Shown here: in pieces, positions 1-9,058 of the stretch
How the letters are laid out: each line of letters opens with the position of its first letter
How positions within the stretch are numbered: the stretch's first letter is position 1
Source: Muribaculaceae bacterium
Lineage (GTDB): Bacteria > Bacteroidota > Bacteroidia > Bacteroidales > Muribaculaceae
Length of the DNA stretch: 64,000 bases
Assembly: GCA_017405965.1 (NCBI GenBank)
Contig: JAFQZK010000037.1
Coordinates: forward strand, 216,571-280,570
Direction of reading: 5' to 3'
Translations under genes and position numbers: made by a program
The notes under the pieces: generated by a model
The model's input: the letters and a program-made list of their open reading frames with translations, nothing else
Told to the model about the DNA's origin: nothing
Databases searched by the model: none

Positions 1-1427
1 GCGTGGCCGAACTCATGCATGAAGGTCTCGACCTCACGCACCGTGAGCAACGAAGGCTTGGACTCGGTGGGTCGTGTGAAATTCATCGTCAGCGTCACCA
101 GCGGCCTCACGTCATTGCCGTCATCGTCGATATACTGCTCGCGGAAACTCGTCATCCAGGCTCCGCTCTGTTTGGTGGTACGGGGGAAGAAATCAAGGTA
201 GAGCATACCCACCGCCTTGCCGTCCTCGTCGGTCACGTCATAGACTTCCACCTCGGGGTGAAATACCTGGGCATCGTGGTTGGGCACAAACCGCAGGCCA
301 TACATCCGCATAGCAAAGCCGAAGACGCCTTGAGTGACACGTCCCAACTCAAAGTAAGGCCTCAGCAGTTCATCGTTGATCTCGAACATCGAGTCCTTTT
401 CCTTGTTGCTGTAATAACTGTAGTCCCACGGCATGATTTCCATCGGTTTTCCCTCCAGTTTGCCGGCAAACTCGGTCAAGCGTTCCATCTCGCTGCGCTC
501 CACGGGCAGATAGGCTTCCCGCAGGCGGTTGAGCATATCATAGACGTTAGCGGGCGTCTGGGCCATCGTGTGCTGCAGCTTATACTCGGCAAAGGTCTTG
601 CAACCCATCAAGCGAGCGATCTCGAGGCGGGTGTTGGCGATGTCACGCAAGACGTCAAGATTGCAGTATTCGCCACTGGTACACTGGCGGTTATACATCT
701 TGAACAACTTCTCGCGCAGGTCACGGCGGTCGCTGTATTTCATGAACGGGATGTAGCTGGGGGCATCCAGCGTCACCAGCCAGGCATCTTCGCGGCCCTT
801 GTCCTTGGCGGCTTGTTTGGCTGCATCAAGGGCACTCTCGGGCAATCCCTCAAGATCATCCTGGGTAAGCCACAGTTCATAGCGCGGTGTCTCTTTGAGG
901 GCATTCTGGTCAAACTTCAAGGTGAGCTCGGTCAACCGCTTGGACAATTCGCGATAGCGGTCACGGTCAGCCCCTTGCAGATTAGCACCACTGCGCACAA
1001 AGCCGTCGTAGGTCTCGCGCATCAGCATCCTGTCCTCCACGTCATAACGCGCTGCATCGAAGTTGTCGTGCACATGTTTCACGCGCTGCCACAACTGCTC
1101 GTTGAGGGTGATGCTGTTGAAATGCTCACTCAGCACGGGTGCCATGCGTTCGCTCACCGCCATCAATTCGTCATTGGCATTGGCCGACAACATGGGATAG
1201 AACACGCCCAGCACACGATTGAGCGTCTCCCCGGCACGTTCCAGAGCCACAACGGTGTTCTCGAACGTCGCTTCGGCCTCATTGTCGGCTATGGCCTTCA
1301 CCTCGGCATCATGCCTCTTGATGCCCTCGCGAATGGCGGGCTCATAGTCGGCTGTGGTGATGCGGTCAAAGGGGACTGCACCGCCAGTAGTCTTGAAAGG
1401 CTTGAAAAATATGTTGTTCTCTATCAT
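1..1427 (-). CDS. M3-family zinc metallopeptidase (peptidyl-dipeptidase Dcp/oligopeptidase A type), 3' part missing
   Basis: The 475 codons present read as the N-terminal and central part of an M3 peptidase, which cleaves short peptides with an HExGH zinc site. The start is the ATG at 1427, giving MIENNIFFKPFKTTGGAVPF. The helical N-terminal region (about residues 1-240) leads into the M3 catalytic fold. The last visible codons are MHEFGHA, the zinc motif itself, so the rest of the active site lies off the left edge. No signal peptide is visible, which suggests a cytoplasmic enzyme. It lies 48 bp downstream of mutS2 on the same strand and is probably co-transcribed. Family assignment is firm; the choice between Dcp and oligopeptidase A is not. 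Confidence 0.9.
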   Translation of the reverse strand, partial: MIENNIFFKPFKTTGGAVPFDRITTADYEPAIREGIKRHDAEVKAIADNEAEATFENTVVALERAGETLNRVLGVFYPMLSANANDELMAVSERMAPVLSEHFNSITLNEQLWQRVKHVHDNFDAARYDVEDRMLMRETYDGFVRSGANLQGADRDRYRELSKRLTELTLKFDQNALKETPRYELWLTQDDLEGLPESALDAAKQAAKDKGREDAWLVTLDAPSYIPFMKYSDRRDLREKLFKMYNRQCTSGEYCNLDVLRDIANTRLEIARLMGCKTFAEYKLQHTMAQTPANVYDMLNRLREAYLPVERSEMERLTEFAGKLEGKPMEIMPWDYSYYSNKEKDSMFEINDELLRPYFELGRVTQGVFGFAMRMYGLRFVPNHDAQVFHPEVEVYDVTDEDGKAVGMLYLDFFPRTTKQSGAWMTSFREQYIDDDGNDVRPLVTLTMNFTRPTESKPSLLTVREVETFMHEFGH

Positions 1428-1463
1428 AATTGGTCAAATTCGACTAATTGGGCTAATTGGAGG
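1428..1463 (-). repeat. CCAATTAGY-type nonamer repeat in the mutS2-M3 peptidase gap
   Basis: On the minus strand, degenerate tandem units resembling CCAATTAGC / CCAATTAGT / CGAATTTGA / CCAATT run up to the ATG of the M3 peptidase. The same unit occurs between trmH and radA (53992-54028), also directly before a start codon. Confidence 0.6.
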
Positions 1464-1475
1464 GCTGGGAAAGTG

Positions 1476-3929
1476 TTATTCCAGTTCTACGACTGTAATT
1501 CCAGCACCGCCGAACTGCACATGCTCGTCGCGGTAACTCTTCACACCGCTCACGCTGTGCAGATACTCACGGATGGCCACTTTCAGCGCGCCGGTACCAG
1601 TGCCATGCAGGATGCGCACGCGCTGGGCATTGAACTGGATGGCATCATCAATGAAATAGGTGATGGCCTGCAAAGCCTCGTCGGCACGCATGCCGCGCAC
1701 GTCGATATCGGGCTTGAAGTTCAGTTGACGTGCACGTATCTCGTCGGTCGTGCTGCGACTCAGCGATTCGGCCTTGGGCAACTTTTCCTTGCGCATGGTG
1801 CGCTCCACCTTATCGGCCTCGATGCGCGTCTTGATGTTGCCGAACGCCACGAGGGCATATTTCTCGTCGATGCTGATGAGCGTGCCCACGGTGGTCGTTC
1901 CCTTCAGCACCACGTTGTCACCGGCCTGCAGGGGGCGGTCCTTGACGGGAACCGGTTGCGGCTTCTTCTTGGGAAGCTTGCGCCGCGGTTTGTCCTTAGG
2001 CGTGAGTTCCTTCAGGCGTGAGGGTTCTTCAGGTTCCTCAGAATTGAGGCGCTGCTTGAATTCGTCGAGTTGGCGACGCAATTCCTTGGTGCGCTCTTTC
2101 TCGGCCTGCTGCTCGCGTATTTCCTTGATAGTTCTCTCGATTTGAGCATTACTGCCGCGCAGGATTTCTTGGGCTTCGCTGCGGGCATCGTGGATGATCT
2201 GCCTATGCTCGGCACGGATGTTATCCAGGCGCTCGTCATAGTCGGCAATCATCTGGTCCAGGCGGCGCTCCTTGGCACGCACGTCCTGACGCTTATTCTC
2301 CCAGTAGCGACGGTCCCGCACGATGTCGAGCAGGTATTTGTCCATATTGATGTAATCGCTGCCGACAATCTCGCTCGCCTTGTCAATGACTTGCTGCGGG
2401 AGACCTGTTTTGCGGGCAATCTCGATAGCAAACGAGCTGCCGGGGTAGCCCATCGACAACTGGAACAGCGGCTGCATGCGCTGACGGTCGTAGAGCATCG
2501 CGCCGTTGACGACGCCTTCGGCCTCGTCGGCATAATGCTTCAGGTTCTGGTAGTGCGTCGTTACCACACCCATCACCTGGTGCTCGTTGAGCTGTTCCAG
2601 GATGGACTGGGCGATGGCGCCTCCAATCTGCGGCTCGGTGCCGCTTCCCATTTCGTCAATCAGGATGAGCGTCTCCTTGCCGCCCTTGGACAAGAAGAGT
2701 TTCATGTTCTGCAAGTGGCTGCTATAGGTACTCAGGTCGTTCTCGATACTCTGCTGGTCGCCGATGTCGATGAAGATGTCGCGGAACAGTCCCATGTGAG
2801 AGTTGTCGCGCAAGGTGGGCAACAGGCCGCACTGCATCATGTATTGCACCACGCCCACGGTCTTCAGGCACACCGACTTGCCGCCGGCGTTAGGACCCGA
2901 AATGACCAGGATGCGGTCTTGCTTGTTCAGGGCGATGTTGAGCGGGACCACTTCCTTGCCCTGGCTGCGCAACGACAGCAACAAGGCGGGATGAATGGCC
3001 GTGTACCACTCCACCACAGGCTTGCGGTCCACATGGCACATCTGGGCGCCCACATCTCTCGCAAACAGGGCCTTGGCGCGGATGAAATCCAACTGGCCAA
3101 GCGTCTCGAGCACGCCACTCAATTCATCGAGGTGGGGACGTATCTGGTCGGTCACCTCGGTGAGGATGCGGATGATCTCGCGCGCTATCTCGGCCTCGGT
3201 CTCGCGGATGCGGTTGTTGGCCTCGACAATGGCATCGGGCTCGATGAACACAGTCTTGCCTGTAGCACTCTCGTCATGGACGATGCCATGCAGTTTGCGC
3301 TTGTTCATGGCACTCACGGGCAACACCAGACGGCCGTCACGCAGCGAGGGCTGCACGTCGTTATCGAGAATGCCGTCCTGTTTGCCCTGGGCGATGATGC
3401 GCCTCAATGTGCCGTTGATGCTACTGGTCACGCGGGCTATCGACACGCGCAACTCATGCAGGTGGGGCGAAGCGGTATCCTTGATGTTGCCAGCCTTGTC
3501 AAGCACATGACCAATCGCAGCGCTCAACTCGGGGAACGACTGCATGCCGCTGGTGAGTTCACGCAACCGCGGATAAGGCGAATTGCCGTCACCATCGACA
3601 GCAAAGAATCGCGTCACCTGACTCACTGTGACCAACAGGCGTTGCAGGTCGAACAACCGCTCGGCCGACAGGAATGTGCCGGGTGTCGCCACTTCCTTGA
3701 GCACCACGCGCAGGTCGAAGTAGTAACTGAGCGGAAATTCCCTGCCAGTCTGCACAATAGACAAGAACTCGTTGGTCTCCTCAAGCCACCGCAACACCTC
3801 GTCGCGACGCGTCGAGAAACGCAGGCGCGGCACGTTGGCAGCACCTAACGCGCTCACACAGTGACGCTCCAGCTCCCGCCTCACGGCATCAAAACCTATT
3901 TTAGACTCAAAATTGTCGGGATAAATCAT
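1476..3929 (-). CDS. mutS2: Endonuclease MutS2 (MutS-family ATPase with C-terminal Smr nuclease domain)
   Basis: 817 residues. MutS2 proteins bind branched DNA or stalled ribosomes and lack the mismatch-recognition domains of MutS1. Visible are a helical core, a Walker A motif GPNAGGKS at residues 345-352, a Walker B-like LILIDEMGSGTEP, a long charged coiled-coil/linker rich in E, R and K, and a C-terminal Smr domain from DIDVRGMRADEA with the HGTGTGAL motif. I chose the ATG at 3929 (MIYPDNFESKIGFD), which matches the N-terminus usual in Bacteroidales MutS2; an in-frame TTG at 3947 would add six residues. It is the upstream partner of the M3 peptidase gene. Confidence 0.97.
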   Translation of the reverse strand: MIYPDNFESKIGFDAVRRELERHCVSALGAANVPRLRFSTRRDEVLRWLEETNEFLSIVQTGREFPLSYYFDLRVVLKEVATPGTFLSAERLFDLQRLLVTVSQVTRFFAVDGDGNSPYPRLRELTSGMQSFPELSAAIGHVLDKAGNIKDTASPHLHELRVSIARVTSSINGTLRRIIAQGKQDGILDNDVQPSLRDGRLVLPVSAMNKRKLHGIVHDESATGKTVFIEPDAIVEANNRIRETEAEIAREIIRILTEVTDQIRPHLDELSGVLETLGQLDFIRAKALFARDVGAQMCHVDRKPVVEWYTAIHPALLLSLRSQGKEVVPLNIALNKQDRILVISGPNAGGKSVCLKTVGVVQYMMQCGLLPTLRDNSHMGLFRDIFIDIGDQQSIENDLSTYSSHLQNMKLFLSKGGKETLILIDEMGSGTEPQIGGAIAQSILEQLNEHQVMGVVTTHYQNLKHYADEAEGVVNGAMLYDRQRMQPLFQLSMGYPGSSFAIEIARKTGLPQQVIDKASEIVGSDYINMDKYLLDIVRDRRYWENKRQDVRAKERRLDQMIADYDERLDNIRAEHRQIIHDARSEAQEILRGSNAQIERTIKEIREQQAEKERTKELRRQLDEFKQRLNSEEPEEPSRLKELTPKDKPRRKLPKKKPQPVPVKDRPLQAGDNVVLKGTTTVGTLISIDEKYALVAFGNIKTRIEADKVERTMRKEKLPKAESLSRSTTDEIRARQLNFKPDIDVRGMRADEALQAITYFIDDAIQFNAQRVRILHGTGTGALKVAIREYLHSVSGVKSYRDEHVQFGGAGITVVELE

Positions 3930-4005
3930 CGGTACAAAAGTACTCAAAAAAGTTCATGCTGAACATAAATCCGCGATTTATCTTGCTTTTGTCGGTGCCT
4001 TACAC

Positions 4006-4013
4006 TAATTTTG
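4006..4013 (+). promoter_or_regulatory. Promoter -7 element for the candidate small RNA
   Basis: TAATTTTG matches the Bacteroidetes TAnnTTTG -7 consensus. Transcription would start a few bases downstream, right at the first hairpin of the candidate RNA. Confidence 0.65.
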
Positions 4014-4015
4014 CG

Positions 4016-4130
4016 GCATCATCGGGAGAAATCCCATGATATCATCATCAATCAAATCTTATCTATCTGATCCCGGAAAAACAGTGCCTGGGTGTCGGCT
4101 GAACAAGCCTCGCCAAGGCACTTTTTTTCA
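4016..4130 (+). ncRNA. Candidate structured small RNA (or leader of the C1 peptidase gene)
   Basis: The segment starts just after a TAATTTTG promoter element. Its 5' end is a hairpin: ATCAT (4018-4022) and GGGA (4024-4027) pair with TCCC (4032-4035) and ATGAT (4036-4040), closing a GAAA tetraloop with one bulged C. After about 40 unstructured bases, a long hairpin (4083-4122) is followed by seven T. The sequence has no good reading frame. A second TAnnTTTG element at 4171 gives the downstream peptidase its own promoter, so this may be an independent transcript of about 110 nt. I could not match it to SRP RNA, 6S RNA or a known riboswitch. Confidence 0.5.
4083..4128 (+). terminator. Intrinsic terminator of the candidate small RNA
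   Basis: AGTGCCT (4083-4089) pairs with AGGCACT (4116-4122). An inner stem GGCT/AGCC closes the loop GAACA, and T4122-T4128 follow. Confidence 0.75.
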
Positions 4131-4170
4131 TTTTATTTGCCAAAAAACCTCATAATTCAAAAATAATGAT

Positions 4171-4178
4171 TACTTTTG
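4171..4178 (+). promoter_or_regulatory. Promoter -7 element for the C1-type peptidase gene
   Basis: TACTTTTG fits TAnnTTTG and lies 63 bases before the ATG at 4241. Confidence 0.6.
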
Positions 4179-4240
4179 TGAGTTACAAGAAGCAGAATTC
4201 AATTAACCTATATACATTATTCAACTAACTCAACTTATTT

Positions 4241-5446
4241 ATGAAGAAATTATTTTTCGCTTTGCTTGCATCGGCTTTTGCTCTCAACGTCATGGCCGAT
4301 GGCAAGGTTGTCATTCCTGACAGCACCGGATTCAAGTTTACCGACACCAAGGTTATCCGTCACACTCCCGTCAAGGACCAGAACAAGTCCGGAACGTGCT
4401 GGTGCTACTCGACCAACTCTTTCTTCGAGAACGAGATTCTGCGCATCACCGGCAAGGAGGTTCACCTGAGCGAGGGTTTTGTAGTCAACCACTGCTACTA
4501 TGACAAGGCCATCAAATACATCCGCATGGATGGTACGATCAACTTCGCCGAGGGTGGCGCTGCCGAGGACGTTCCCTATGTTTGGCGCAAATACGGTATG
4601 GTGCCTAACGAGGTGTACACCGGCATGACCTACGGTGACAAGAAGTTCGACACCGGCGAGTTGACCACGTTGCTGAAAGGCTTTGTTGGCACCATCAACA
4701 AGAACACCCGCGGCAAGCTCACTCCCGCGTGGATGGACGGCCTGAAGGGTATTCTCGACGGTTACATGGGCAAGATGCCCGAGACCTTCGTCTATGAGGG
4801 CAAGACCTATACCCCGCAGACCTGGGCTGCCAGCCTCGGCCTCAACATGGACGACTATGTGCCCATCGCATCATTTACCCACCACCCCTACTATCAGCCC
4901 TTCGTCCTTGAGGTGGCCGACAACTGGTTGTGGTCCAGCTATCAGAACGTGCCCATCGACGAGCTGCTCGAGATCGCCAACTATGCTATCGACAACGGCT
5001 ACAGCATCGCTTGGGGTTCGGACGTGAGCGAGAAGGGATTCAAGTGGCGCAATGGCTATGCCATCCTGCCCGTGAAGAAGGATGTTCCCGATGCTGCCGG
5101 TACCGATATGGCTCGTTGGGCACAGCTCAGCGACAAGGACCGCGAGGCCGAGCTCTGGGACATCAAGGGCCCGGTTAAGGAGCAGTGGGTAACCCCCGAG
5201 GAGCGTCAGGAGATGTTCGACAACAAGGAGACCACCGACGACCACGGTATGGTAATCATGGGTAAGGCCGTTGACCAGGAAGGCAACAAGTACTTCAAGG
5301 TACAGAACAGCTGGGACACCAACCAACTGTATGAGGGCTACTTCTATTGCAGCGAGGCCTTCTTCCGCGCCAAGACGTTGAACATCCTCGTTCACAAGGA
5401 TGCCATCCCCGCCAAGATTGCCAAGAAGCTGGGTATCAAGAAGTAA
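4241..5446 (+). CDS. Secreted C1-family (bleomycin hydrolase/aminopeptidase C-like) cysteine peptidase
   Basis: 401 residues with a signal peptide (MKKLFFALLASAFALNVMA). The papain-fold catalytic set is present: oxyanion Gln47, nucleophile Cys53 in SGTCWCYS, His335 in DDHGMVIMG and Asn356 in VQNSWD. The C1B/bleomycin-hydrolase group cuts amino-terminal residues or short peptides; here the signal peptide points to the periplasm or surface. It is a single-gene unit with its own promoter and a strong terminator hairpin after it. The exact substrate cannot be deduced. Confidence 0.9.
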   Translation: MKKLFFALLASAFALNVMADGKVVIPDSTGFKFTDTKVIRHTPVKDQNKSGTCWCYSTNSFFENEILRITGKEVHLSEGFVVNHCYYDKAIKYIRMDGTINFAEGGAAEDVPYVWRKYGMVPNEVYTGMTYGDKKFDTGELTTLLKGFVGTINKNTRGKLTPAWMDGLKGILDGYMGKMPETFVYEGKTYTPQTWAASLGLNMDDYVPIASFTHHPYYQPFVLEVADNWLWSSYQNVPIDELLEIANYAIDNGYSIAWGSDVSEKGFKWRNGYAILPVKKDVPDAAGTDMARWAQLSDKDREAELWDIKGPVKEQWVTPEERQEMFDNKETTDDHGMVIMGKAVDQEGNKYFKVQNSWDTNQLYEGYFYCSEAFFRAKTLNILVHKDAIPAKIAKKLGIKK

Positions 5447-5457
5447 TCAATTTATTT

Positions 5458-5548
5458 CAAACAACATGAACAACTTGAAACAACCTGTACAACATAAAAT
5501 GTTTAATGTTGCTGAGTTGTGAGCAGGTTGTTCATGTTGTTTGTTTTT
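5458..5548 (+). terminator. Very long intrinsic terminator after the C1 peptidase
   Basis: A perfect 17-bp stem joins 5458-5474 and 5527-5543 and is followed by five T. The loop holds further self-complementary pieces (AACAT/ATGTT). Confidence 0.8.
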
Positions 5549-5575
5549 ACGAATAGTTTAACAAAAATCTAAAAA

Positions 5576-5953
5576 ATGAAAGCATTAAACACCGACAAGG
5601 CACCCGCTGCCATTGGTCCTTACAGCCAGGCTATCCGCACCGGCAATCTCGTATTCGTTTCAGGCCAGCTGCCTATCATTCCCGAGACCGGAGCCTTCCC
5701 CGAGGGAGGTGTACAGGAGCAGACCCATCAGAGCCTCAAGAACGCACGTGCCATCCTGCAAAGCGAGGGCCTCGACCTCAACAACGTAGTCAAGACCACC
5801 GTTTTCCTCAGTGACATCGCCAACTTCGGTCCCATGAACGAAGTTTACGCCGAGTATTTCACGGCCCCCTACCCTGCCCGTTGCGCATTCGCCGTCAAGG
5901 ACCTCCCCAAGGGCGCCCTCGTTGAAATCGAACTCATCGCCGAAGCACAATAA
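5576..5953 (+). CDS. ridA: RidA family reactive enamine/imine deaminase
   Basis: 125 residues, the usual RidA length. RidA trimers hydrolyse 2-aminoacrylate and related enamines released by PLP enzymes. Family signatures are AIGPYSQAI near the N-terminus, VFVSGQLPI, KTTVFLSD, the substrate-arginine segment YPARCAFAVKDLPKGALVEIE, and the C-terminal EAQ. Cytoplasmic, no signal peptide. The ATG at 5576 is preceded by an A-rich stretch rather than a Shine-Dalgarno site. It is flanked by terminator hairpins on both sides and appears monocistronic. Confidence 0.96.
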   Translation: MKALNTDKAPAAIGPYSQAIRTGNLVFVSGQLPIIPETGAFPEGGVQEQTHQSLKNARAILQSEGLDLNNVVKTTVFLSDIANFGPMNEVYAEYFTAPYPARCAFAVKDLPKGALVEIELIAEAQ

Positions 5954-6002
5954 AACCGACAACTCATGGCGGTTCTACTCCGCCAAGATAAAGGACATAT
6001 TC

Positions 6003-6050
6003 TAAAGCGGGCCCCAGCAGTTGTTTTTCTAACTGTTGGGGCCCGCTTTA
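6003..6050 (+). terminator. Strong GC-rich hairpin after ridA
   Basis: An almost perfect 20-bp inverted repeat (TAAAGCGGGCCCCA.. / ..TGGGGCCCGCTTTA) encloses a T-rich loop. It ends ridA transcription and, being symmetric, could act on both strands. The following bases to 6217 show no gene. Confidence 0.7.
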
Positions 6051-6217
6051 GCTTCATCATTACTTGTTATTGTTTCAGATTTTTACTGGTTACACGGGCA
6101 GATCTCCTGAACACGGTTTCAGTAGGTGATCAGGACCATGTCTTGATTCGGAATGGCTCAACTTCAATAGAGTGGAATTAAGCGACACAAAACACTACCC
6201 ACATCAAACTTTTTTAT

Positions 6218-6225
6218 TACCTTTG
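6218..6225 (+). promoter_or_regulatory. Promoter -7 element for holA
   Basis: TACCTTTG, followed by C, is a good TAnnTTTG match 25 bases before the holA ATG. Confidence 0.7.
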
Positions 6226-6250
6226 CACTAGGAATAACACAATCAACCAC

Positions 6251-7297
6251 ATGGCAGTAAAACGAGAAACGGTCACATTTGCGGCTCTGAACAAGGAAAT
6301 TAAGGCCGGAAAGTTCAGGAACATCTACGTCCTGCAGGGCGAGGAGCCTTATTTCATCGACCGCTTGCAGGAACTCATTATTGACACTGCGCTGACCGAA
6401 GATCAGCGCGACTTTAATCTCACGCTGTTCTACGGCAACACAGCCAATGCCCGTGAAGTCGTCAGCACCTGCCGCCAGTACCCCGCTTTCTCGCAATATA
6501 AGGTTGTGGTCGTGAGAGAAGCGCAACTCATCCCCAAGCAACCCGGCCACAAGGACGACCTGGACCTATTTGCCTCCTATGCCGAGAAACCCCTACCCTC
6601 GACGATTCTTGTGATCTGCCATAAGGGAGGTGTGCTCAAGAGCAAACCGTTCACCGATGCGCTCAAGGCCAACAACAGCGGTGTCATCTTTGACTCCAAC
6701 AAGGTGCGCGAGGGCCGTGACCTGGAGACCATGATCGTGAACTACGCCAACTCGCTGGGTTGCAACATCGACACCAAGGCGACCAGCATGCTTGCCGACC
6801 ACATCGGCACCGACATCGCTCGGTTGTTCAGCGAGCTCGATAAACTCTCGATACTCACCGACGACAAGAACATCACGCCCCTGCTCATTGAGCAAAACAT
6901 CGGCATCAGCAAGGACTTCAACAATTTTGAGTTGGAAGACGCGCTGGCAAGACGTGATGCCGCCAAGGCGTTCCGCATCGTGGACTACTTTGAGCACAAT
7001 CCCAAGAACAATCCGTCGGTAGTGAGCGTGGGATGGCTTTTCTCGTTCTTCTCCAATGTGCTCCTCACCTCAACGGCAAGCGACAAGTCGCCCGATGGCA
7101 TCATGGCTCTGGTAGGGAGCCGCAGCCAGTGGAGAGCCCGCAAATTCCTGGAAGCCGCACGCATGTACAACACACGCTCGCTGGTGAACATCATCGGCTT
7201 CTTGCGCGAGTGCGACACCCGCAGCAAGGGCATCGGCTCACGCCAGGATCAATATGCCCTGCTCAAGGAGTTGGTCTATAAAATCCTGCATGCTTGA
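6251..7297 (+). CDS. holA: DNA polymerase III subunit delta
   Basis: 348 residues. The delta subunit opens the beta sliding clamp within the clamp loader. The N-terminal segment FRNIYVLQGEEPYFIDRLQELI is the typical HolA start, followed by the AAA+-like fold (VVVREAQLIPKQ, LVICHKGGVLKSK) and the helical C-terminal collar domain (SVGWLFSFFSNVLL, YALLKELVYKIL). As in other delta subunits there is no functional Walker A. It has its own promoter; the GH53 gene starts 33 bases downstream with no terminator between, so some read-through is possible. Confidence 0.95.
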   Translation: MAVKRETVTFAALNKEIKAGKFRNIYVLQGEEPYFIDRLQELIIDTALTEDQRDFNLTLFYGNTANAREVVSTCRQYPAFSQYKVVVVREAQLIPKQPGHKDDLDLFASYAEKPLPSTILVICHKGGVLKSKPFTDALKANNSGVIFDSNKVREGRDLETMIVNYANSLGCNIDTKATSMLADHIGTDIARLFSELDKLSILTDDKNITPLLIEQNIGISKDFNNFELEDALARRDAAKAFRIVDYFEHNPKNNPSVVSVGWLFSFFSNVLLTSTASDKSPDGIMALVGSRSQWRARKFLEAARMYNTRSLVNIIGFLRECDTRSKGIGSRQDQYALLKELVYKILHA

Positions 7298-7330
7298 CCT
7301 ATTATCAACCAACATCATACTACCTCTATC

Positions 7331-8992
7331 ATGAAAAAGTTCATAGTTATGCTGACATGCCTGATGGCATTGTCATTTGCAGTAAATGCAGCCCCGAAGT
7401 ATTTGGGTGGCGACATTTCGTTACTCACCAAATATGAACAATACGGATCGGTGTACTACAATGAGAACGGTGCAAGAATCAGCAACCTGCTCACCTATCT
7501 CAAGGACCAAGGCATGAATTCCATGCGCGTGCGCTTGTTCGTTGACCCGTCAAAGGCGGATGCCGAGGATCAAGGCGAGGGTGTTTGCCAAGACCTGCCC
7601 TATGTGACAGCACTGGGAAAACGCATCAAGGACACAGGATTCAAACTGCTGCTGGACATCCATTACAGCGATACCTGGACCGACCCCGGACAGCATTCCA
7701 CACCAGCTTCATGGACTGTGGCCAGCGCCCTGAGCGACAGTGTGTATGCTTACACCAAGCGTGTGCTCAATACCATGATAGCCGCCGGAGCAACCCCTGA
7801 TTTCATCCAGGTGGGCAACGAGGTGACTTATGGCATGTTATGGCCTACAGGACACTGCTATCCCAGCGGAGCGAACTACGGTAATGGCACCTTCCAGAAC
7901 TTTGCCAATTACCTCATGCAGGGCATCAGGGCCTGCCGCGAGGTGTGTCCCGGTTCAAAGATTGTGGTGCACACCGAGATGGGCCGTGTGAGCAACGTGA
8001 CATCATTTTATCAGACCCTCAAGAACTACACGACCGACTTCGACATCATCGGCCTGAGCTATTATCCTTACTGGCATGGTAACCTGAACGTGCTCAGCAA
8101 CTTGTTGACCGATCTGGAAGCCGCATATCCCACAAAAAGCATCCAGATTGTGGAAACCGGGTATCCGCATGCCTATTACCCCAGTGACGCGACCTACGAC
8201 CTGCAGTCCACCTGGCCGGCCACCGAAGCCGGCCAGAAAGCCTTCACCGCCGCCTTGGTCGAAACCCTCAACGCTCACAGCAAGGTCAACGGCTTGTACT
8301 GGTGGTTCCCCGAGGCTAACGAGTATGGCGGCAGCACCACCCAGGTCACGACCAATTGGTACAACTGTGGCTGGTGGGATAACCAGAACGGCCAAGTGAT
8401 GGATGCCTTATTCGAGACCTTGGCATTCCTTGATCAACCCACCGACAGCGCGAGCATCTACATCGTGGGCGGCACCGGCACCTGGAGCCTGACCGAACCC
8501 ATGGGCAAGATGACCAACCTGGGCAACGGCACCTATGTGGACACATTGACCATCAGCGCCCCGATATACTTCGTCTTCGCCGATGGAGGTCCTGAAATCT
8601 GGAACGACGATTGGACCGCCTTCAACAGTACCTATCGCTACGGTCCCGCATCAACGACCACCATCACGACAGGCACTACTTACACCACGGCCAAACGCAA
8701 TAACAACGCATCCTACTACTTCACAGGGGATGGCAGCGACTACCTGTTCACATTTGATGCCGATGCCCTTACCTTCAAACTTGAGGTCATCGAGAATCAA
8801 CCTGCCATCATACCTGGTGACGTGAACGATGACGGTCTTGTCAACGTTACCGACGTGAGTATTCTCATCAATTATGTGATGGGGTCAACCAGTTTGACCA
8901 TCAATGTCGTGAACGCCGATGTAAACCCTGACAACAACATCAACGTGAGCGACATCACAATGATTATCAATATGATCATGAGTGCCGAATAG
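7331..8992 (+). CDS. Secreted GH53 endo-beta-1,4-galactanase with C-terminal dockerin-like module
   Basis: 553 residues. The signal peptide ends at VNAAPKYLGG. Residues about 22-375 form a GH53 barrel: GGDISLLTKYEQYG opens the fold, E164 in QVGNEVTYG is the expected acid/base and E275 in IVETGYP the expected nucleophile. GH53 enzymes cut the galactan side chains of type I arabinogalactan and pectin. Residues about 385-490 form a beta-rich accessory region that may bind glycans. Residues 495-553 hold two calcium-loop repeats (GDVNDDGLVNVTDVSILIN, ADVNPDNNINVSDITMIIN) like type I dockerin. The same module ends the four proteases downstream. Confidence 0.92.
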   Translation: MKKFIVMLTCLMALSFAVNAAPKYLGGDISLLTKYEQYGSVYYNENGARISNLLTYLKDQGMNSMRVRLFVDPSKADAEDQGEGVCQDLPYVTALGKRIKDTGFKLLLDIHYSDTWTDPGQHSTPASWTVASALSDSVYAYTKRVLNTMIAAGATPDFIQVGNEVTYGMLWPTGHCYPSGANYGNGTFQNFANYLMQGIRACREVCPGSKIVVHTEMGRVSNVTSFYQTLKNYTTDFDIIGLSYYPYWHGNLNVLSNLLTDLEAAYPTKSIQIVETGYPHAYYPSDATYDLQSTWPATEAGQKAFTAALVETLNAHSKVNGLYWWFPEANEYGGSTTQVTTNWYNCGWWDNQNGQVMDALFETLAFLDQPTDSASIYIVGGTGTWSLTEPMGKMTNLGNGTYVDTLTISAPIYFVFADGGPEIWNDDWTAFNSTYRYGPASTTTITTGTTYTTAKRNNNASYYFTGDGSDYLFTFDADALTFKLEVIENQPAIIPGDVNDDGLVNVTDVSILINYVMGSTSLTINVVNADVNPDNNINVSDITMIINMIMSAE

Positions 8993-9058
8993 CCTCAACT
9001 ATCACAATAGACGGGATTGCATTTAGGGTTCCGGCTTTGTTGAATATTACTATAGTCT

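Noticed and set aside
3-2021. A 672-codon plus-strand frame across the M3 peptidase and mutS2 ends
   Set aside because: It crosses two well supported minus-strand genes and has no recognisable domain.
2070-3848. A 592-codon plus-strand frame inside mutS2
   Set aside because: Antisense shadow of mutS2.
4016-4130. SRP RNA, 6S RNA or riboswitch identity for the candidate small RNA
   Set aside because: The conserved GGAAGCAGC-type SRP loop is absent, the segment is too short for 6S RNA, and no known ligand-binding core is visible.
5966-6181. A 71-codon frame after ridA
   Set aside because: It runs straight through the strong terminator hairpin at 6003-6050 and has no homology I recognise.
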